From positions 62,001 through 126,000 of the forward strand of contig NZ_FOSE01000004.1 in assembly GCF_900114185.1 (NCBI RefSeq): a DNA stretch of 64,000 nucleotides, read 5' to 3'. Source of the DNA: Cellulomonas sp. KH9. Its GTDB lineage: Bacteria; Actinomycetota; Actinomycetes; Actinomycetales; Cellulomonadaceae. The notes beneath the pieces are model-generated. The model made no database searches. It was given only the letters and a program-made list of their open reading frames with translations, and had not been told where the DNA came from. Positions 51,718 to 61,141 of the stretch are shown piece by piece; within the stretch, counting starts at the first letter, position 1; every line of letters begins with the position of its first letter. A program made the translations under genes and the position numbers.

Positions 51718-52303
51718 CCGGCAGGCCCAGCCACGTGTGCCAGCCGGTGTGCAGGACGAGCCAGGCCATGAGCCCGTAGCCGGCCTGACCGGGCAGGTGC
51801 TGCGGCGAGGTGGCCATGTCCGCGAGCCACTGGTCGTGCGTCGCCAGCGGCGAGTACATGTCGACGTACGGGACACGCCGCCGCGAGGCGACGTCCCCGA
51901 GCGCGGCGGAGAGCTCGGCCAGGCGGTCGCTCTCGTGCACGGGGCCCGGCGGCGGGCCGATCACGAACGCCGGGATCCGGCGCTGGTCGGCGACGTCGAG
52001 GATGTTGGCCAGGTTCAGGCGGCTGCGCGCCAGCGAGAGGCCGGCGGCGATGTCCGCGCGCCCGAGGGCGACCACGAGGCGGTTGTCGGCGTGGGGTGAC
52101 AGCCGGCGGGAGACCTCCGCGTCCCAGCGTGCGCCGAGCTCGGTACTGGTCTCGCCCGGGACGGCCAGGGTGAGGACGGTCAGCGGGTCGGGTGCGCTGG
52201 TGCGCGCGGTCACGCGTCCCACCCAGCCGAGCCCCTTGGGGTCGCCCGCGCCGGCCACCAGCTCGTCCCCGACCACGGCGAGACGCAGCGGCAGCTCACC
52301 CAC
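51704..52303 (-). CDS. SGNH/GDSL-like esterase-fold protein lacking the usual Ser
   Basis: 199 residues from the GTG at 52303, which has AGGAG 8 bases upstream; an ATG two codons earlier is possible. Block I reads LRLAVVGDELVAGAGDPKGLGW, where the nucleophile position of GDS is Glu (GDE). Later parts still follow the SGNH pattern: VALGRADIAAGLSLARSRLN near the third block and YVDMYSPLATHDQWLADM with TSPQHLPGQAGYGLMAW at the C-terminal block. The fold is likely, hydrolase activity is doubtful. Members with GDE occur in actinobacteria. Confidence 0.65.
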   Translation of the reverse strand: MGELPLRLAVVGDELVAGAGDPKGLGWVGRVTARTSAPDPLTVLTLAVPGETSTELGARWDAEVSRRLSPHADNRLVVALGRADIAAGLSLARSRLNLANILDVADQRRIPAFVIGPPPGPVHESDRLAELSAALGDVASRRRVPYVDMYSPLATHDQWLADMATSPQHLPGQAGYGLMAWLVLHTGWHTWLGLPDDGA

Positions 52304-52450
52304 GCCCATCACTCCTGCCTGTGCCCGCGGCACCGGCCGGTCCGGTGCGCGATGGCACAGTCTCTCAGGCCGGGGGCGCGTGGTCGCACCGTTCGACGGG
52401 CGGGTCGGCGCCGTGTCGGTCACGGCCCTGCGGCCGTGGGGTGGGCCGCG

Positions 52451-52603
52451 TCACCGCGAGAAGACGTGGGTCGCAGGGACTTCCGCCTCGTGGGGGTGCG
52501 AACGGGGCGGCTCACGGTGACCGAGGCCGTCGTCCCGGACGACGCGGACGAGCCAGGTGATCCACCCGGCGGCGGTGAGCAGTGTCAGGCTGATCCAGAG
52601 CAT
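52451..52603 (-). CDS. 50-residue single-pass membrane protein
   Basis: The ATG at 52603 begins MLWISLTLLTAAGWITWLVR, a membrane segment of about 18 residues, then VVRDDGLGHREPPRSHPHE and a short polar tail. Gram-positive actinobacteria often carry such a peptide beside GlxA-type genes, and here it is divergent from one. TATCTT on the minus strand (52631-52636) may be its -10. No function is known. Confidence 0.6.
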   Translation of the reverse strand: MLWISLTLLTAAGWITWLVRVVRDDGLGHREPPRSHPHEAEVPATHVFSR

Positions 52604-52609
52604 GTCCAC

Positions 52610-52681
52610 GGCAGAAAGTCTGCGCTCCGCAAGATAGCGCCACGAGTGGCAGAACCGACGGTGGGGGTTGAGATTCTGCCA
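52610..52681. promoter_or_regulatory. GGCAGAA sites between the small membrane protein and glxA-type gene
   Basis: GGCAGAA occurs at 52610-52616 and 52648-52654 and in reverse at 52674-52680. The last two extend to an 8-base inverted repeat (TGGCAGAA/TTCTGCCA) whose right arm lies between the -35 and -10 of the AraC-type gene. Likely binding sites for that regulator. Confidence 0.5.
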
Positions 52682-52696
52682 ACGCCGTGGGACTGT
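52668..52696 (+). promoter_or_regulatory. promoter of the GlxA-type regulator gene
   Basis: TTGAGA (52668-52673), a 17-base spacer and GACTGT (52691-52696), then 6 bases to the GTG at 52703. Leaderless. Confidence 0.6.
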
Positions 52697-52702
52697 CGAC
52701 GG

Positions 52703-53671
52703 GTGCTCCGGACCGTCGCCGTGCTCGCCCTGCCCCACGCCGCCCCGTTCGAGCTCGGCACCGCCTGCGAGGTCTTCGGCATCGACCGCTCCGACACCGG
52801 CGGTCCCCGCTTCGACTTCCGCGTCTGCGGTCCGACCCCCGGCGTCGCCATGCCGACCAAGGCCGGTTTCGCGGTCGTCGTCGACCACGGCCTGGAGGTG
52901 ATGCGCGACGCCGACCTGGTCGTGGTGCCCGCCTACGGCATGCCACCCGGGGCCGTCCCCGCCGACGTGCTGCAGGAGCTGCGCGACGCCCACGAGCGTG
53001 GCGCGTGGATCCTGAGCATCTGCAGCGGCGCGTTCGCGCTGGGCGAGGCCGGGCTGCTCGACGGGCGGCGCTGCACGACCCACTGGATGCACGCGGCCGC
53101 CCTGGCCGAGCGCTTCCCGTCCGCCACCGTGGACCCCGACGTGCTCTACGTCGAGGACGGCCGGGTCATCACCGGCGCCGGGACCGCCGCCGGCATCGAC
53201 GCCTGCCTGCACCTGGTGCGTCGTGAGCTCGGCGCGGCGGCGGCCACGAGCATCGCGCGGCGGATGGTGGTGCCCCCGCAGCGCGACGGCGGCCAGGCGC
53301 AGTACGTCGACACCCCGCTGCCCCCGCGCGCCGACACCCTCGCGCCGCTGCTGACCTGGATGCTCGAGCACCTCGACGGCGACCTGGGCGTGCCCGCGCT
53401 CGCCGCCCACGCGCTGCTGTCCGAGCGCACGTTCGCACGGCGCTTCCGCGCCGAGACCGGGTCGACGCCCGCCGCCTGGGTGGCGCGCCAGCGGGTCGCG
53501 CGCGCCCAGGAGCTGCTGGAAGGCACCGACGTCCCCGTCGAGGAGGTCGCCCGCCGCTGCGGGTTCGGCACCGCGGCGCTGCTACGGCACCACTTCGCCC
53601 GCACGCTCGGCACGACGCCGCTGGCCTACCGGCGCCGGTTCACCTGCGACCCCGCCGAGCAGGCCTCCTAG
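52703..53671 (+). CDS. GlxA-family AraC-type transcription regulator
   Basis: 322 residues. The N-terminal half is a DJ-1/PfpI-like amidotransferase fold: VAVLALPHAAPFELGTACEVFG, then ILSICSGAFALGEAGLLDGRRCTTHW with the nucleophile-elbow Cys, and ITGAGTAAGIDACLHLV. The C-terminal 100 residues are a double AraC helix-turn-helix (LSERTFARRFRAETGSTPAAW, EVARRCGFGTAALLRHHFAR and TTPLAYRRRF). Regulators of this type often sense metabolic amines. The GTG at 52703 is set by the promoter. It ends before a nested hairpin. Confidence 0.9.
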   Translation: MLRTVAVLALPHAAPFELGTACEVFGIDRSDTGGPRFDFRVCGPTPGVAMPTKAGFAVVVDHGLEVMRDADLVVVPAYGMPPGAVPADVLQELRDAHERGAWILSICSGAFALGEAGLLDGRRCTTHWMHAAALAERFPSATVDPDVLYVEDGRVITGAGTAAGIDACLHLVRRELGAAAATSIARRMVVPPQRDGGQAQYVDTPLPPRADTLAPLLTWMLEHLDGDLGVPALAAHALLSERTFARRFRAETGSTPAAWVARQRVARAQELLEGTDVPVEEVARRCGFGTAALLRHHFARTLGTTPLAYRRRFTCDPAEQAS

Positions 53672-53688
53672 GAGTCCCACCGCACGAC

Positions 53689-53724
53689 GACGGGCCGGCG
53701 CCCCGGAGGGGTCACCGGCCCGTC
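53689..53724. terminator. nested hairpin between the GlxA-type gene and kgd
   Basis: GACGGGCCGG (53689-53698) pairs with CCGGCCCGTC (53715-53724), with an inner CCCC/GGGG. It separates convergent stops at 53671 and 53733. No T-run. Confidence 0.65.
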
Positions 53725-53732
53725 GGCCGTGC

Positions 53733-56700
53733 TCAGCGCGCGAAGGCCGCCTCGATGAGGGCCTTCTGCTCGGCCGCGTGCTTCTTGGCCGACCCGGCCG
53801 CGGGCGAGGCCGACTCCGGGCGGGAGACCACCCGGACCGTCCGCCCGACGATCTGCGGCAGGTGCGTCGACATGAACGTCCACGGGCCCTGGTTGCGCGG
53901 CTCGTCCTGCACCCACACCAGCTCGGCGTCGCAGTAGGGGGCCAGTGCCTCCTCGATCGAGGCGGGGTCCAGCGGGTACAGCTGCTCGAACCGCACGATC
54001 GCGGTCTGCTGGTCGCCCGAGGACACCCGCTGCGCCAGGAGGTCCCAGTAGACCTTGCCCGAGCACAGCAGCACGCGGGTCACCTGGTCGGCCTTGGCGA
54101 CCGCGAGGTCGTCGCCGACCACGGGACGGAACGTGCCCGTCGTGAAGTCCTGCACGTCCGACGTCGCGGTCTTGAGGCGCAGCATCGACTTGGGCGTGAA
54201 CACCACGAGCGGGCGCCGCGGACGCTGGTACGCCTGGCGGCGCAGCAGATGGAAGTGCGACGCGGGGGTCGACGGCTGGGCGATCGTCATGTTGTCCTCG
54301 GCCGCGAGCTGCAGGAAGCGCTCGATGCGTGCCGAGGAGTGGTCCGGCCCCTGGCCCTCGTAGCCGTGGGGGAGCAGCAGCACGACCGACGAGCGCTGCG
54401 CCCACTTCTGCTCGGCGGACGAGATGAACTCGTCGATGACGGTCTGCGCGCCGTTGACGAAGTCGCCGAACTGCGCCTCCCACAGCACCAGCGCGTCGGG
54501 GCGCTCCACCGAGTAGCCGTACTCGAACCCGAGCGCGGCGTACTCCGACAGCGAGGAGTCGTAGACCCAGAACTTCGCCTGGTCGCCCGACAGGTACAGC
54601 AGCGGGGTCCACTCGGCGCCCGTCTCGCGGTCGTGCAGCACCGCGTGACGCTGCACGAAGGTGCCGCGACGCGAGTCCTGCCCGGCCAGCCGCACCGGCG
54701 TGCCCTCGATCAGCAGGGAGCCGAACGCGAGGATCTCGCCGTAGCCCCAGTCGATCCCGCCGTCGCGGCTCATGCGCTCGCGCTTGTCCAGCAGCTGGGC
54801 GAGCTTCGGGTGGACCGTGAAGCCCTCCGGCGGGCTCACGTGCGCCTGGCCGATCCGCTGCAGGATCGAGGCGGGCACGGCCGTCTGCCAGCCGACCATG
54901 ACCCCGGCGTCCTCCTGCTGGGACTCCGGTCGCTCGAGCCCGGCCACCGTCTCCACGTCCGCGGGCGGCGGCGTCCAGCCGTCCTCCCGCGTCTCGGTGA
55001 AGACGCGCTCGAGCTGCGACTGGTAGTCGCGCAGGGCCTGCTCCGCCTCCTCGATCGTGATGTCCCCGCGTGCGACGAGGGTCTCGGTGTAGATCTTGCG
55101 GACCGAGCGCTTCGCCTCGATGAGGTTGTACATCAGCGGCTGGGTCATCGAGGGGTCGTCGCCCTCGTTGTGACCGCGGCGGCGGTAGCAGACCATGTCG
55201 ATGATGACGTCGCGGTCGAACTGCTCGCGGTACTCGAACGCCAGCTCGGCCACCCGCACCACGGCCTCGGGGTCGTCCCCGTTGACGTGGAAGATCGGCA
55301 CCTGCAGGCCCTTGGCGACGTCCGTCGCGTACTGCGACGAGCGCGACGACGACGGGCCGGTGGTGAAGCCGACCTGGTTGTTGACGATCACGTGGATCGT
55401 GCCGCCGGTGCGGTACCCGCGCAGCTGCGCGAGGTTGAGCGTCTCGAAGACGACGCCCTGGCCCGCGAACGCGGCGTCACCGTGGATGAGGATCGGCAGC
55501 ACGGAGAAGCCGTCGCCGCCGAGGTCGATGCGGTCCTGCTTGGCCCGCACGATGCCCTCGAGCACCGGGTCGACGGCCTCCAGGTGCGACGGGTTCGCGG
55601 CCAGGTACACCGCGGTCGTGGCACCGGACTCGGCGGTGAAGACGCCCTCGGTGCCGAGGTGGTACTTCACGTCGCCCGAGCCCTGCACCGACTTCGGGTC
55701 CTGGTTGCCCTCGAACTCGCTGAAGATCTGGCCGTACGACTTGCCGGCGATGTTCGCCAGCACGTTGAGCCGCCCGCGGTGCGCCATGCCGATGCCGACC
55801 TCGTCGAGGCCGCCGTCGGCCGCCCGCGACAGGATCGCGTCGAGCAGCGGGATGAGGGACTCGCCGCCCTCGAGCGAGAACCGCTTCTGCCCGACGAACT
55901 TGGTCTGCAGGAACGTCTCGAACGCCTCGGCGGCGTTGAGACGCCGCAGGATGCGCAGCTGGTCCTCACGGGGCGTGCGCGCGTAGCCGGACTCCAGGCG
56001 CTCCTGGAGCCAGCGGCGCTGCCGCGGGTCCTGCAGGTGCATGTACTCGGCGCCGACGGTGCGGCAGTACGAGTCGCGCAGCAGGCCCAGCACGTCGCGC
56101 AGCGTGGCGCGGGTCTTCCCCGTGAACCCGCCGGTGGGGAACGTGCGGTCCAGGTCCCACAGCGTCAGACCGTGGTTCTGCACGTCGAGGTCCGGGTGCT
56201 TGCGCTGGCGGTAGGCGAGCGGGTCGGTGTCGGCCATGAGGTGGCCGCGCGAGCGGTACGCGTGGATCAGCTCGGCGACGCGCGCCGGCTTGATCGCCTC
56301 GGCGTCCGGGTCGTGGTTCGCGTCCCGGACCCAGCGCACCGGCTCGTACGGCACCCGCAGGGCGGCGAACACCCGGTCGTAGAACCCGTCCTCGCCGAGC
56401 AGCTTGCGCGACAGGATGCGCAGGAAGTCGCCGGACTGGGCGCCCTGGATGATCCGGTGGTCGTACGTCGAGGTGACCGTGAGGACCTTCGAGACGCCCA
56501 TGCGGTTGAGCTGCTCGTCGGACGTGCCGGCGAACTCCGCGGGGTAGTCCATGGCGCCGACGCCGACGATCGTGCCCTGCCCCTGCATGAGGCGCGGCAC
56601 CGAGTGCACCGTGCCGATCGTGCCGGGGTTGGTCAGCGAGATCGTCGTCCCGGCGAAGTCGTCCACCGTGAGCTTGTTGTTGCGGGCGCGGCGCACGACG

Positions 56701-57494
56701 TCCTCGTAGGCCGTCCAGAACTGCGCGAAGTCGAGCGTCTCGGCCTTCTTGATCGACGGGACCAGCAGCTGGCGCGTGCCGTCCGGCTTGGCCAGGTCGA
56801 TCGCGAGGCCCAGGTTGACGTGCGCGGGGGACAGCACGCCCGGCTTGCCGTCGACCTGCGTGTACGACGAGTTCATGGCGGGCATCTCACCGACGGCCTC
56901 GACCAGCGCGAACCCGATGAGGTGCGTGAAGGAGACCTTGCCGCCGCGCCCGCGCGCCAGGTGGTTGTTGATGACGATGCGGTTGTCGACCATCAGCTTG
57001 GCCGGCACGGCGCGGACCGACGTGGCCGTGGGCACCTCGAGCGACGCCTCCATGTTGGTGACGACGCGCGCCGCCGGGCCACGCAGCTTCTGCACGTCGT
57101 CGACCGGCGGGGCGTCCTGGCCCTCGTCGGCGCGGCGCGTGGCGACCTCGGCGTACGGGGCCGTCGCCGGCTGAGCGGTGGCGACGGGGGAGGGCGTGAC
57201 CTCCACGGGTCGCGCGGGCGGCGCAGCGGCGGGCGGCGCAGCAGGTGCCGCGGCGGCGGGGGCGGCCTGCTCGGCGGGCCGGCCGGGCGGTGTGTGGGTC
57301 GTGGCGTCGCCGTTGGTCGCAGCACCCGACGTCTCGGGCTTGTAGCCCTCGAAGAAGTCCCACCACGCGGGGTCCACCGCGTCGCGATCCTTCTGGTACT
57401 GCTCGTACAGCTCGTCGACCAGCCACTCGTTCGCGCCGAAGTCGGCACGGGTGGAGTCTGACTGCGCGTTCTGCGTCACGCTGGGATCGCCCAC
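53733..57494 (-). CDS. kgd: multifunctional 2-oxoglutarate decarboxylase / dehydrogenase E1 with succinyltransferase domain
   Basis: 1253 residues. Residues 1-45 ([20 protein letters not shown]) are the E1 N-terminal motif. A Pro/Ala linker is followed at about 125-340 by an E2-type acyltransferase domain with [20 protein letters not shown] and the catalytic-His block [18 protein letters not shown]. The E1 part contains the thiamine site ([47 protein letters not shown]) and a transketolase domain with [17 protein letters not shown]. No lipoyl domain is present, as in mycobacterial Kgd. It decarboxylates 2-oxoglutarate in the TCA cycle. The GTG at 57494 is the best start; a GTG five codons on is possible. 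TAGTGT (minus, 57544-57549) may be the -10. Confidence 0.95.
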   Translation of the reverse strand: MGDPSVTQNAQSDSTRADFGANEWLVDELYEQYQKDRDAVDPAWWDFFEGYKPETSGAATNGDATTHTPPGRPAEQAAPAAAAPAAPPAAAPPARPVEVTPSPVATAQPATAPYAEVATRRADEGQDAPPVDDVQKLRGPAARVVTNMEASLEVPTATSVRAVPAKLMVDNRIVINNHLARGRGGKVSFTHLIGFALVEAVGEMPAMNSSYTQVDGKPGVLSPAHVNLGLAIDLAKPDGTRQLLVPSIKKAETLDFAQFWTAYEDVVRRARNNKLTVDDFAGTTISLTNPGTIGTVHSVPRLMQGQGTIVGVGAMDYPAEFAGTSDEQLNRMGVSKVLTVTSTYDHRIIQGAQSGDFLRILSRKLLGEDGFYDRVFAALRVPYEPVRWVRDANHDPDAEAIKPARVAELIHAYRSRGHLMADTDPLAYRQRKHPDLDVQNHGLTLWDLDRTFPTGGFTGKTRATLRDVLGLLRDSYCRTVGAEYMHLQDPRQRRWLQERLESGYARTPREDQLRILRRLNAAEAFETFLQTKFVGQKRFSLEGGESLIPLLDAILSRAADGGLDEVGIGMAHRGRLNVLANIAGKSYGQIFSEFEGNQDPKSVQGSGDVKYHLGTEGVFTAESGATTAVYLAANPSHLEAVDPVLEGIVRAKQDRIDLGGDGFSVLPILIHGDAAFAGQGVVFETLNLAQLRGYRTGGTIHVIVNNQVGFTTGPSSSRSSQYATDVAKGLQVPIFHVNGDDPEAVVRVAELAFEYREQFDRDVIIDMVCYRRRGHNEGDDPSMTQPLMYNLIEAKRSVRKIYTETLVARGDITIEEAEQALRDYQSQLERVFTETREDGWTPPPADVETVAGLERPESQQEDAGVMVGWQTAVPASILQRIGQAHVSPPEGFTVHPKLAQLLDKRERMSRDGGIDWGYGEILAFGSLLIEGTPVRLAGQDSRRGTFVQRHAVLHDRETGAEWTPLLYLSGDQAKFWVYDSSLSEYAALGFEYGYSVERPDALVLWEAQFGDFVNGAQTVIDEFISSAEQKWAQRSSVVLLLPHGYEGQGPDHSSARIERFLQLAAEDNMTIAQPSTPASHFHLLRRQAYQRPRRPLVVFTPKSMLRLKTATSDVQDFTTGTFRPVVGDDLAVAKADQVTRVLLCSGKVYWDLLAQRVSSGDQQTAIVRFEQLYPLDPASIEEALAPYCDAELVWVQDEPRNQGPWTFMSTHLPQIVGRTVRVVSRPESASPAAGSAKKHAAEQKALIEAAFAR

Positions 57495-57700
57495 TTCCGG
57501 TGCGCGGTACCGGACCGCGCCATCGCCAGTTCTGTTGACGACAACACTACGTGCTCGACGGGGTCGGAGGCCTCTTGCGCAGCGCCCCGCACGATGATCT
57601 GCGCATCGTCTTCACTCCGTCGCTGCACCGGGGTCAACGGCCCCTAAAGGCCTGCTGGGACGCGCCTCAAAGGCAGGTCCGGGGCGTGCCGGGCGACGTC

Positions 57701-58804
57701 TCACGGGTGCCGGGCGGTGCGGCCGGGCGCGCCCGGGAGCCGCACGCGCATGGTGCAGCCCGACTCGGAGTCGGCGACCTCCACCGTGCCCCCGTGCAGC
57801 TCCACCGCCCAGCGGACGATCGCCAGGCCCAGCCCCGTGCCGCCTGTCGACCCCTGGCCCGTCAGGGCGGGGGTGTTCCCCCGCACGAACCGCTCGAAGA
57901 CGTGCGCGCGCTGCTCCCGGGCGATGCCCGGGCCGCGGTCGACCACGTCGATCTGCACGTCGCGGCCCTCGCGGCGGGCGACCACGCGCACCTCCTCGTC
58001 CGCGGGCGAGTGCCGGGCCGCGTTCTGCAGGAGGTTCGCGATCACCTGGTGCAGCCGCTCCGGGTCGGCCGGGACGGTCAGGTCGGCCGGCACGACGTCG
58101 ACGACGAACCGCAGCCGCTTCTCGGCCCCGACCAGCGACGCCTCGTCGGCCGCCTCGTGCAGCAGCTGCTCGAGGTCGACGTCCTCGACCCGCAGGGTCA
58201 TGGCGCCCGCCTCGACCCGGGACAGGTCGAGCAGGGACGACACCAGCCGCGACAGGCGCTCGGTCTGCGCCAGGGCGACGGCCAGGGTCGCGGGGTCGGG
58301 CTCGCTGACCCCGTCGACCATGTTCTCGAGCTGTGCCTGCAGGGCCGTGACGGGGGTGCGCAGCTCGTGCGACACGTTGGCGACCAGCTCGCGCCGGAAG
58401 GTGTCGAGGTGCTGCAGGTCGTCGGCCATCGTGTTGAACGCCTCCGCGAGCTGCCCGACCTCGTCGCGGCTCGTGGAGCGCACCCGGCGGCTGTAGTCGC
58501 CGGCCGCCATCGCCCGCGCGGCCTCGGTCATCTCCCGCAGCGGGGACGTCATGCCGCGGGCCAGCACCTGCGTCACGACGAGCGACAGCACGATCGCCAG
58601 CGGCAGCGTGCGGCTCGGGCCGAGCGCCTGGCCGTAACCCACCCAGATGACGAACGCGGCGAGCGTGACGGTCGCGGCGACCAGCACGCCCAGCTTGATC
58701 TTGATGCTGCGCAGCGGGTCCAGCGGCCGGACGTCCGGCAGCCGCCAGCGGTCGGCGTCGCCCCGCGCGTGGCGGGCCGGCGGCGGCGGCGGGGCAGCCG
58801 TCAC
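57701..58804 (-). CDS. two-component sensor histidine kinase
   Basis: 367 residues. The GTG at 58804 overlaps the response-regulator stop. Two membrane segments near residues 35-85 enclose almost no extracellular loop (IKLGVLVAATVTLAAFVIWV; LPLAIVLSLVVTQVLARGM). HAMP covers about 85-140 with PLREMTEAARAMAAGDY. The phospho-acceptor His is in ANVSHELRTPVTALQAQ near residue 146, and the ATPase has HQVIANLLQNAARHS (N box), VVDRGPGIARE (G1) and GTGLGLAIVRWAVELHGG (G2). The lack of a sensor loop suggests a membrane or intracellular signal. Confidence 0.92.
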   Translation of the reverse strand: MTAAPPPPPARHARGDADRWRLPDVRPLDPLRSIKIKLGVLVAATVTLAAFVIWVGYGQALGPSRTLPLAIVLSLVVTQVLARGMTSPLREMTEAARAMAAGDYSRRVRSTSRDEVGQLAEAFNTMADDLQHLDTFRRELVANVSHELRTPVTALQAQLENMVDGVSEPDPATLAVALAQTERLSRLVSSLLDLSRVEAGAMTLRVEDVDLEQLLHEAADEASLVGAEKRLRFVVDVVPADLTVPADPERLHQVIANLLQNAARHSPADEEVRVVARREGRDVQIDVVDRGPGIAREQRAHVFERFVRGNTPALTGQGSTGGTGLGLAIVRWAVELHGGTVEVADSESGCTMRVRLPGAPGRTARHP

Positions 58805-59562
58805 GAGCCGCCGCCCTCGGCGGAGTCGTCCGCCGGTGCGTCCGTCGCGGGCTCGTACGCGTACCCCACGCCGTGCACGGTGCGGATCAGGTCCGGCCCG
58901 AGCTTGCGGCGCAGCGCCTTGATGTGGGAGTCGACGGTCCGGGTCCCGCTGGCGTCCACCCAGTCCCACACGTCCGCGAGCAGCCGCTCACGGGTCAGCA
59001 CCGTGCGCGGCGACGACGCCAGCGTCAGCAGCAGGTCGAACTCGGTCGGGGTCAGGTGGACCTCGGTCCCGGCGCGCTGCACCCGTCGCTGCGCGCTGTC
59101 GATCGTGACGTCACCGACCACGAGCGGGGGCTCCGGCTGCTGGACCGTGGCCATCTCGGCGGCGCGTGCCGCGCGCTCCGTGCGGCGCAGCAGCACCTTG
59201 GTCCGGGCGACCAGCTCGCGCATCGAGAACGGCTTGGTCATGTAGTCGTCGGCACCGACGCCCAGGCCGACCAGCATGTCCGTCTCGTCGTCGCGGGCCG
59301 TCAGCATGAGGACGGGCACGGGCCGCTCGGCCTGGATCTGCCGGCACACCTCGAGACCGTCGATCCCCGGCAGCATCACGTCGAGGACGACGACGTCGGG
59401 CTGCAGCCGCGCGGCGGCCGCGACGCCCGCGTGGCCGTCGCCCACCGACTCGACGGTCCAGCCCTCGGCGGTGAAGCGGTTCACGATCGCCTGGGCGATC
59501 GCGGGCTCGTCCTCCACGACGAGCACGGTGGTGACGCCCGGTCGCGCGACGCTGGTGGCCAT
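58801..59562 (-). CDS. OmpR-family response regulator
   Basis: 253 residues from the ATG at 59562, set by CACGCT 6 bases upstream. The receiver has VVEDEPAIAQAIV (acidic pair 18-19), the phosphorylated Asp61 in VVLDVMLPGIDG, LTARDDETDMLVGLGVGADD and the Lys in YMTKPFSMREL. The winged-helix output is VHLTPTEFDLLLTLASSPRT with RTVDSHIKALRRKLG and RTVHGVGYAYEP. It is the partner of the kinase that follows. Target genes are not visible from the window. Confidence 0.93.
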   Translation of the reverse strand: MATSVARPGVTTVLVVEDEPAIAQAIVNRFTAEGWTVESVGDGHAGVAAAARLQPDVVVLDVMLPGIDGLEVCRQIQAERPVPVLMLTARDDETDMLVGLGVGADDYMTKPFSMRELVARTKVLLRRTERAARAAEMATVQQPEPPLVVGDVTIDSAQRRVQRAGTEVHLTPTEFDLLLTLASSPRTVLTRERLLADVWDWVDASGTRTVDSHIKALRRKLGPDLIRTVHGVGYAYEPATDAPADDSAEGGGS

Positions 59563-59568
59563 GGGGCC

Positions 59569-59574
59569 AGCGTG
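59569..59574 (-). promoter_or_regulatory. leaderless -10 element of the two-component operon
   Basis: CACGCT on the minus strand, then 6 bases, then the ATG at 59562. Confidence 0.45.
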
Positions 59575-59629
59575 GCACACGCAGCCCGGAGCGGTCATGG
59601 CGAGGCCGTGCGCGTCCTCGCATCGTCCG

Positions 59630-59635
59630 TAGGAT
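59630..59635 (+). promoter_or_regulatory. -10 element TAGGAT ahead of the CNNM-type pair
   Basis: TAGGAT lies 10 bases before the ATG of the small upstream ORF at 59646 and 186 bases before the first CNNM-type gene. Start of the transcript is expected near 59641. Confidence 0.45.
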
Positions 59636-59645
59636 GTCGCTCACC

Positions 59646-59828
59646 ATGAGCAGCTCAAGTCGCTGCCGGCATCGCGTCCCGTCCCGCGTCCGCCCCGCCC
59701 CCGCCGCACGTGCGGGCGACGGCCGCGGACCTCGTCCCGCTGGACGCGAGCACGCCGGCCCGCCCCCCTCCACGTCCCGCGTGCCTGCGGCCGCCCGCGC
59801 GCACCGCGCGCCGGTGGTCCCGTGCTGA
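59646..59828 (+). CDS. possible proline-rich upstream ORF overlapping the first CNNM-type gene
   Basis: An ATG at 59646, just behind TAGGAT, opens a 60-codon frame ending VVPC and a TGA at 59826-59828, four bases past the start of the next gene. The peptide is rich in Pro and Arg (RVRPAPAARA, HAGPPPSTSR). Its position between promoter and gene with a terminal overlap suggests a leader that couples translation. The composition is also what random GC-rich DNA would give, so the coding call is tentative. Confidence 0.35.
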   Translation: MSSSSRCRHRVPSRVRPAPAARAGDGRGPRPAGREHAGPPPSTSRVPAAARAHRAPVVPC

Positions 59829-61141
59829 CCGACTGGCTGCTCGTCGGCCTCGGTGTGCTGCTGACCGCGGGGACGGCGGTGTTCGTCGCCGCCGAGTTCG
59901 CGCTGGTCACCCTCGACCCGGGTCTCGTCGAGCGGCAGACCGCCGCCGACGACACGCGCGGCCGCTCGGTCCTGCGGGCGCTGCGCCGGCTCTCGACGCA
60001 GCTGTCCGGCGCGCAGGTCGGCATCACGGTCACGACGGTGCTGCTCGGCTACACCACGCAGCCCGCGGTCGTGCGCCTGCTGGGCCTGCCGCTGGAGGGC
60101 TGGGGCGTCGGGGCCGCCGTGGCGGGTGCGCTCGCGGCCGTGCTCGCGCTGGTCCTCGTCAACGGGTTCTCCATGCTGTTCGGCGAGCTCGTGCCCAAGA
60201 ACTTCGCCATCGCCCGCCCGCTGGGCACCGCCCGCGTCGTGGCGCCGCTGCAGCTGGGCTTCACCACCGGGCTGCGTCCGGTGATCGCCCTGACCAACGG
60301 GACCGCCAACGCCCTGCTGCGGCGCGTGGGCGTCGAGCCGCGCGAGGAGCTGTCGGGTGCGCGGTCGCCCGCGGAGCTCGCCTCGCTCGTGCGCCGGTCC
60401 GCCGCGCAGGGCACGCTCGACCAGGCCACGGCGACGCTCCTGACCAACTCCATCGACTTCTCGACCCTCACGGCTGTCGACGTCATGACGGACCGCACGC
60501 GCCTGCACGTGGTGCGGCGCGACGACTCCGCCGCCGACGTGATGGCGCTGGCCCGGCAGACCGGCCACTCGCGCTTCCCCGTCATCGGCGACTCCGTGGA
60601 CGACGTGCTCGGCCTGGTGCACCTGCGCAAGGCGATGGCGGTGCCCTACGACCGGCGCCCGGAGGTGCCGGCCGCCGCCCTCATGGTGGACGCGCCGCGC
60701 GTGCCCGAGACCGTGGGCCTGGGGCCGCTGCTGGTCGACCTGCGCGCGCAGGGGCTGCAGATGGCGGTCGTCGTGGACGAGTACGGCGGCACGGCCGGTG
60801 CCGTGACCCTCGAGGACGTCGTCGAGGAGCTGGTGGGCGAGGTGGCCGACGAGCACGACCGTGCGCGCGGCACGCGTGCGCGGCAGGCCGACGGCTCGTG
60901 GGTCCTGCCCGGGGTGGTGCGCCCCGACGAGCTGCACGAGGCGACGGCGCTGCGCGTGCCGGACGACGGCCCGTGGGAGACCGTCGCCGGGCTGCTCATG
61001 GCGCGGCTCGGGCGCGTGCCCGCGGAGGGCGACGAGATCGTGGAGGGGCACGTGCGGCTGCAGGTCGAGCGCATGGCCGGGCGCCGCGTCGAGCGGGTGC
61101 GGATCAGCGAGGTCCCGACGGACGAGGCGGGTGACTCCTGA
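59822..61141 (+). CDS. CNNM/CorC (HlyC)-type membrane protein with CBS domains
   Basis: 439 residues. The transmembrane DUF21/CNNM domain covers residues 1-190, with AEFALVTLDPGLVERQT, QLSGAQVGITVTTVLLGYTT and FGELVPKNFAIARP as family motifs. Two CBS domains follow (DVMTDRTRLHVVRRDDS; LGLVHLRKAMAVP and VVVDEYGGTAGAVTLEDVVEELVGE). The C-terminal 85 residues form a CorC/HlyC transporter-associated domain. The group is linked to Mg2+ or Co2+ export and resistance; the old hemolysin name has no support. It overlaps the next gene by one base. Confidence 0.9.
   Translation: MLTDWLLVGLGVLLTAGTAVFVAAEFALVTLDPGLVERQTAADDTRGRSVLRALRRLSTQLSGAQVGITVTTVLLGYTTQPAVVRLLGLPLEGWGVGAAVAGALAAVLALVLVNGFSMLFGELVPKNFAIARPLGTARVVAPLQLGFTTGLRPVIALTNGTANALLRRVGVEPREELSGARSPAELASLVRRSAAQGTLDQATATLLTNSIDFSTLTAVDVMTDRTRLHVVRRDDSAADVMALARQTGHSRFPVIGDSVDDVLGLVHLRKAMAVPYDRRPEVPAAALMVDAPRVPETVGLGPLLVDLRAQGLQMAVVVDEYGGTAGAVTLEDVVEELVGEVADEHDRARGTRARQADGSWVLPGVVRPDELHEATALRVPDDGPWETVAGLLMARLGRVPAEGDEIVEGHVRLQVERMAGRRVERVRISEVPTDEAGDS

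Noticed and set aside
53778..57461. A 1227-codon open frame opposite kgd
   Set aside because: Antisense shadow: no start signal and no family motifs, while the minus strand encodes a complete Kgd.
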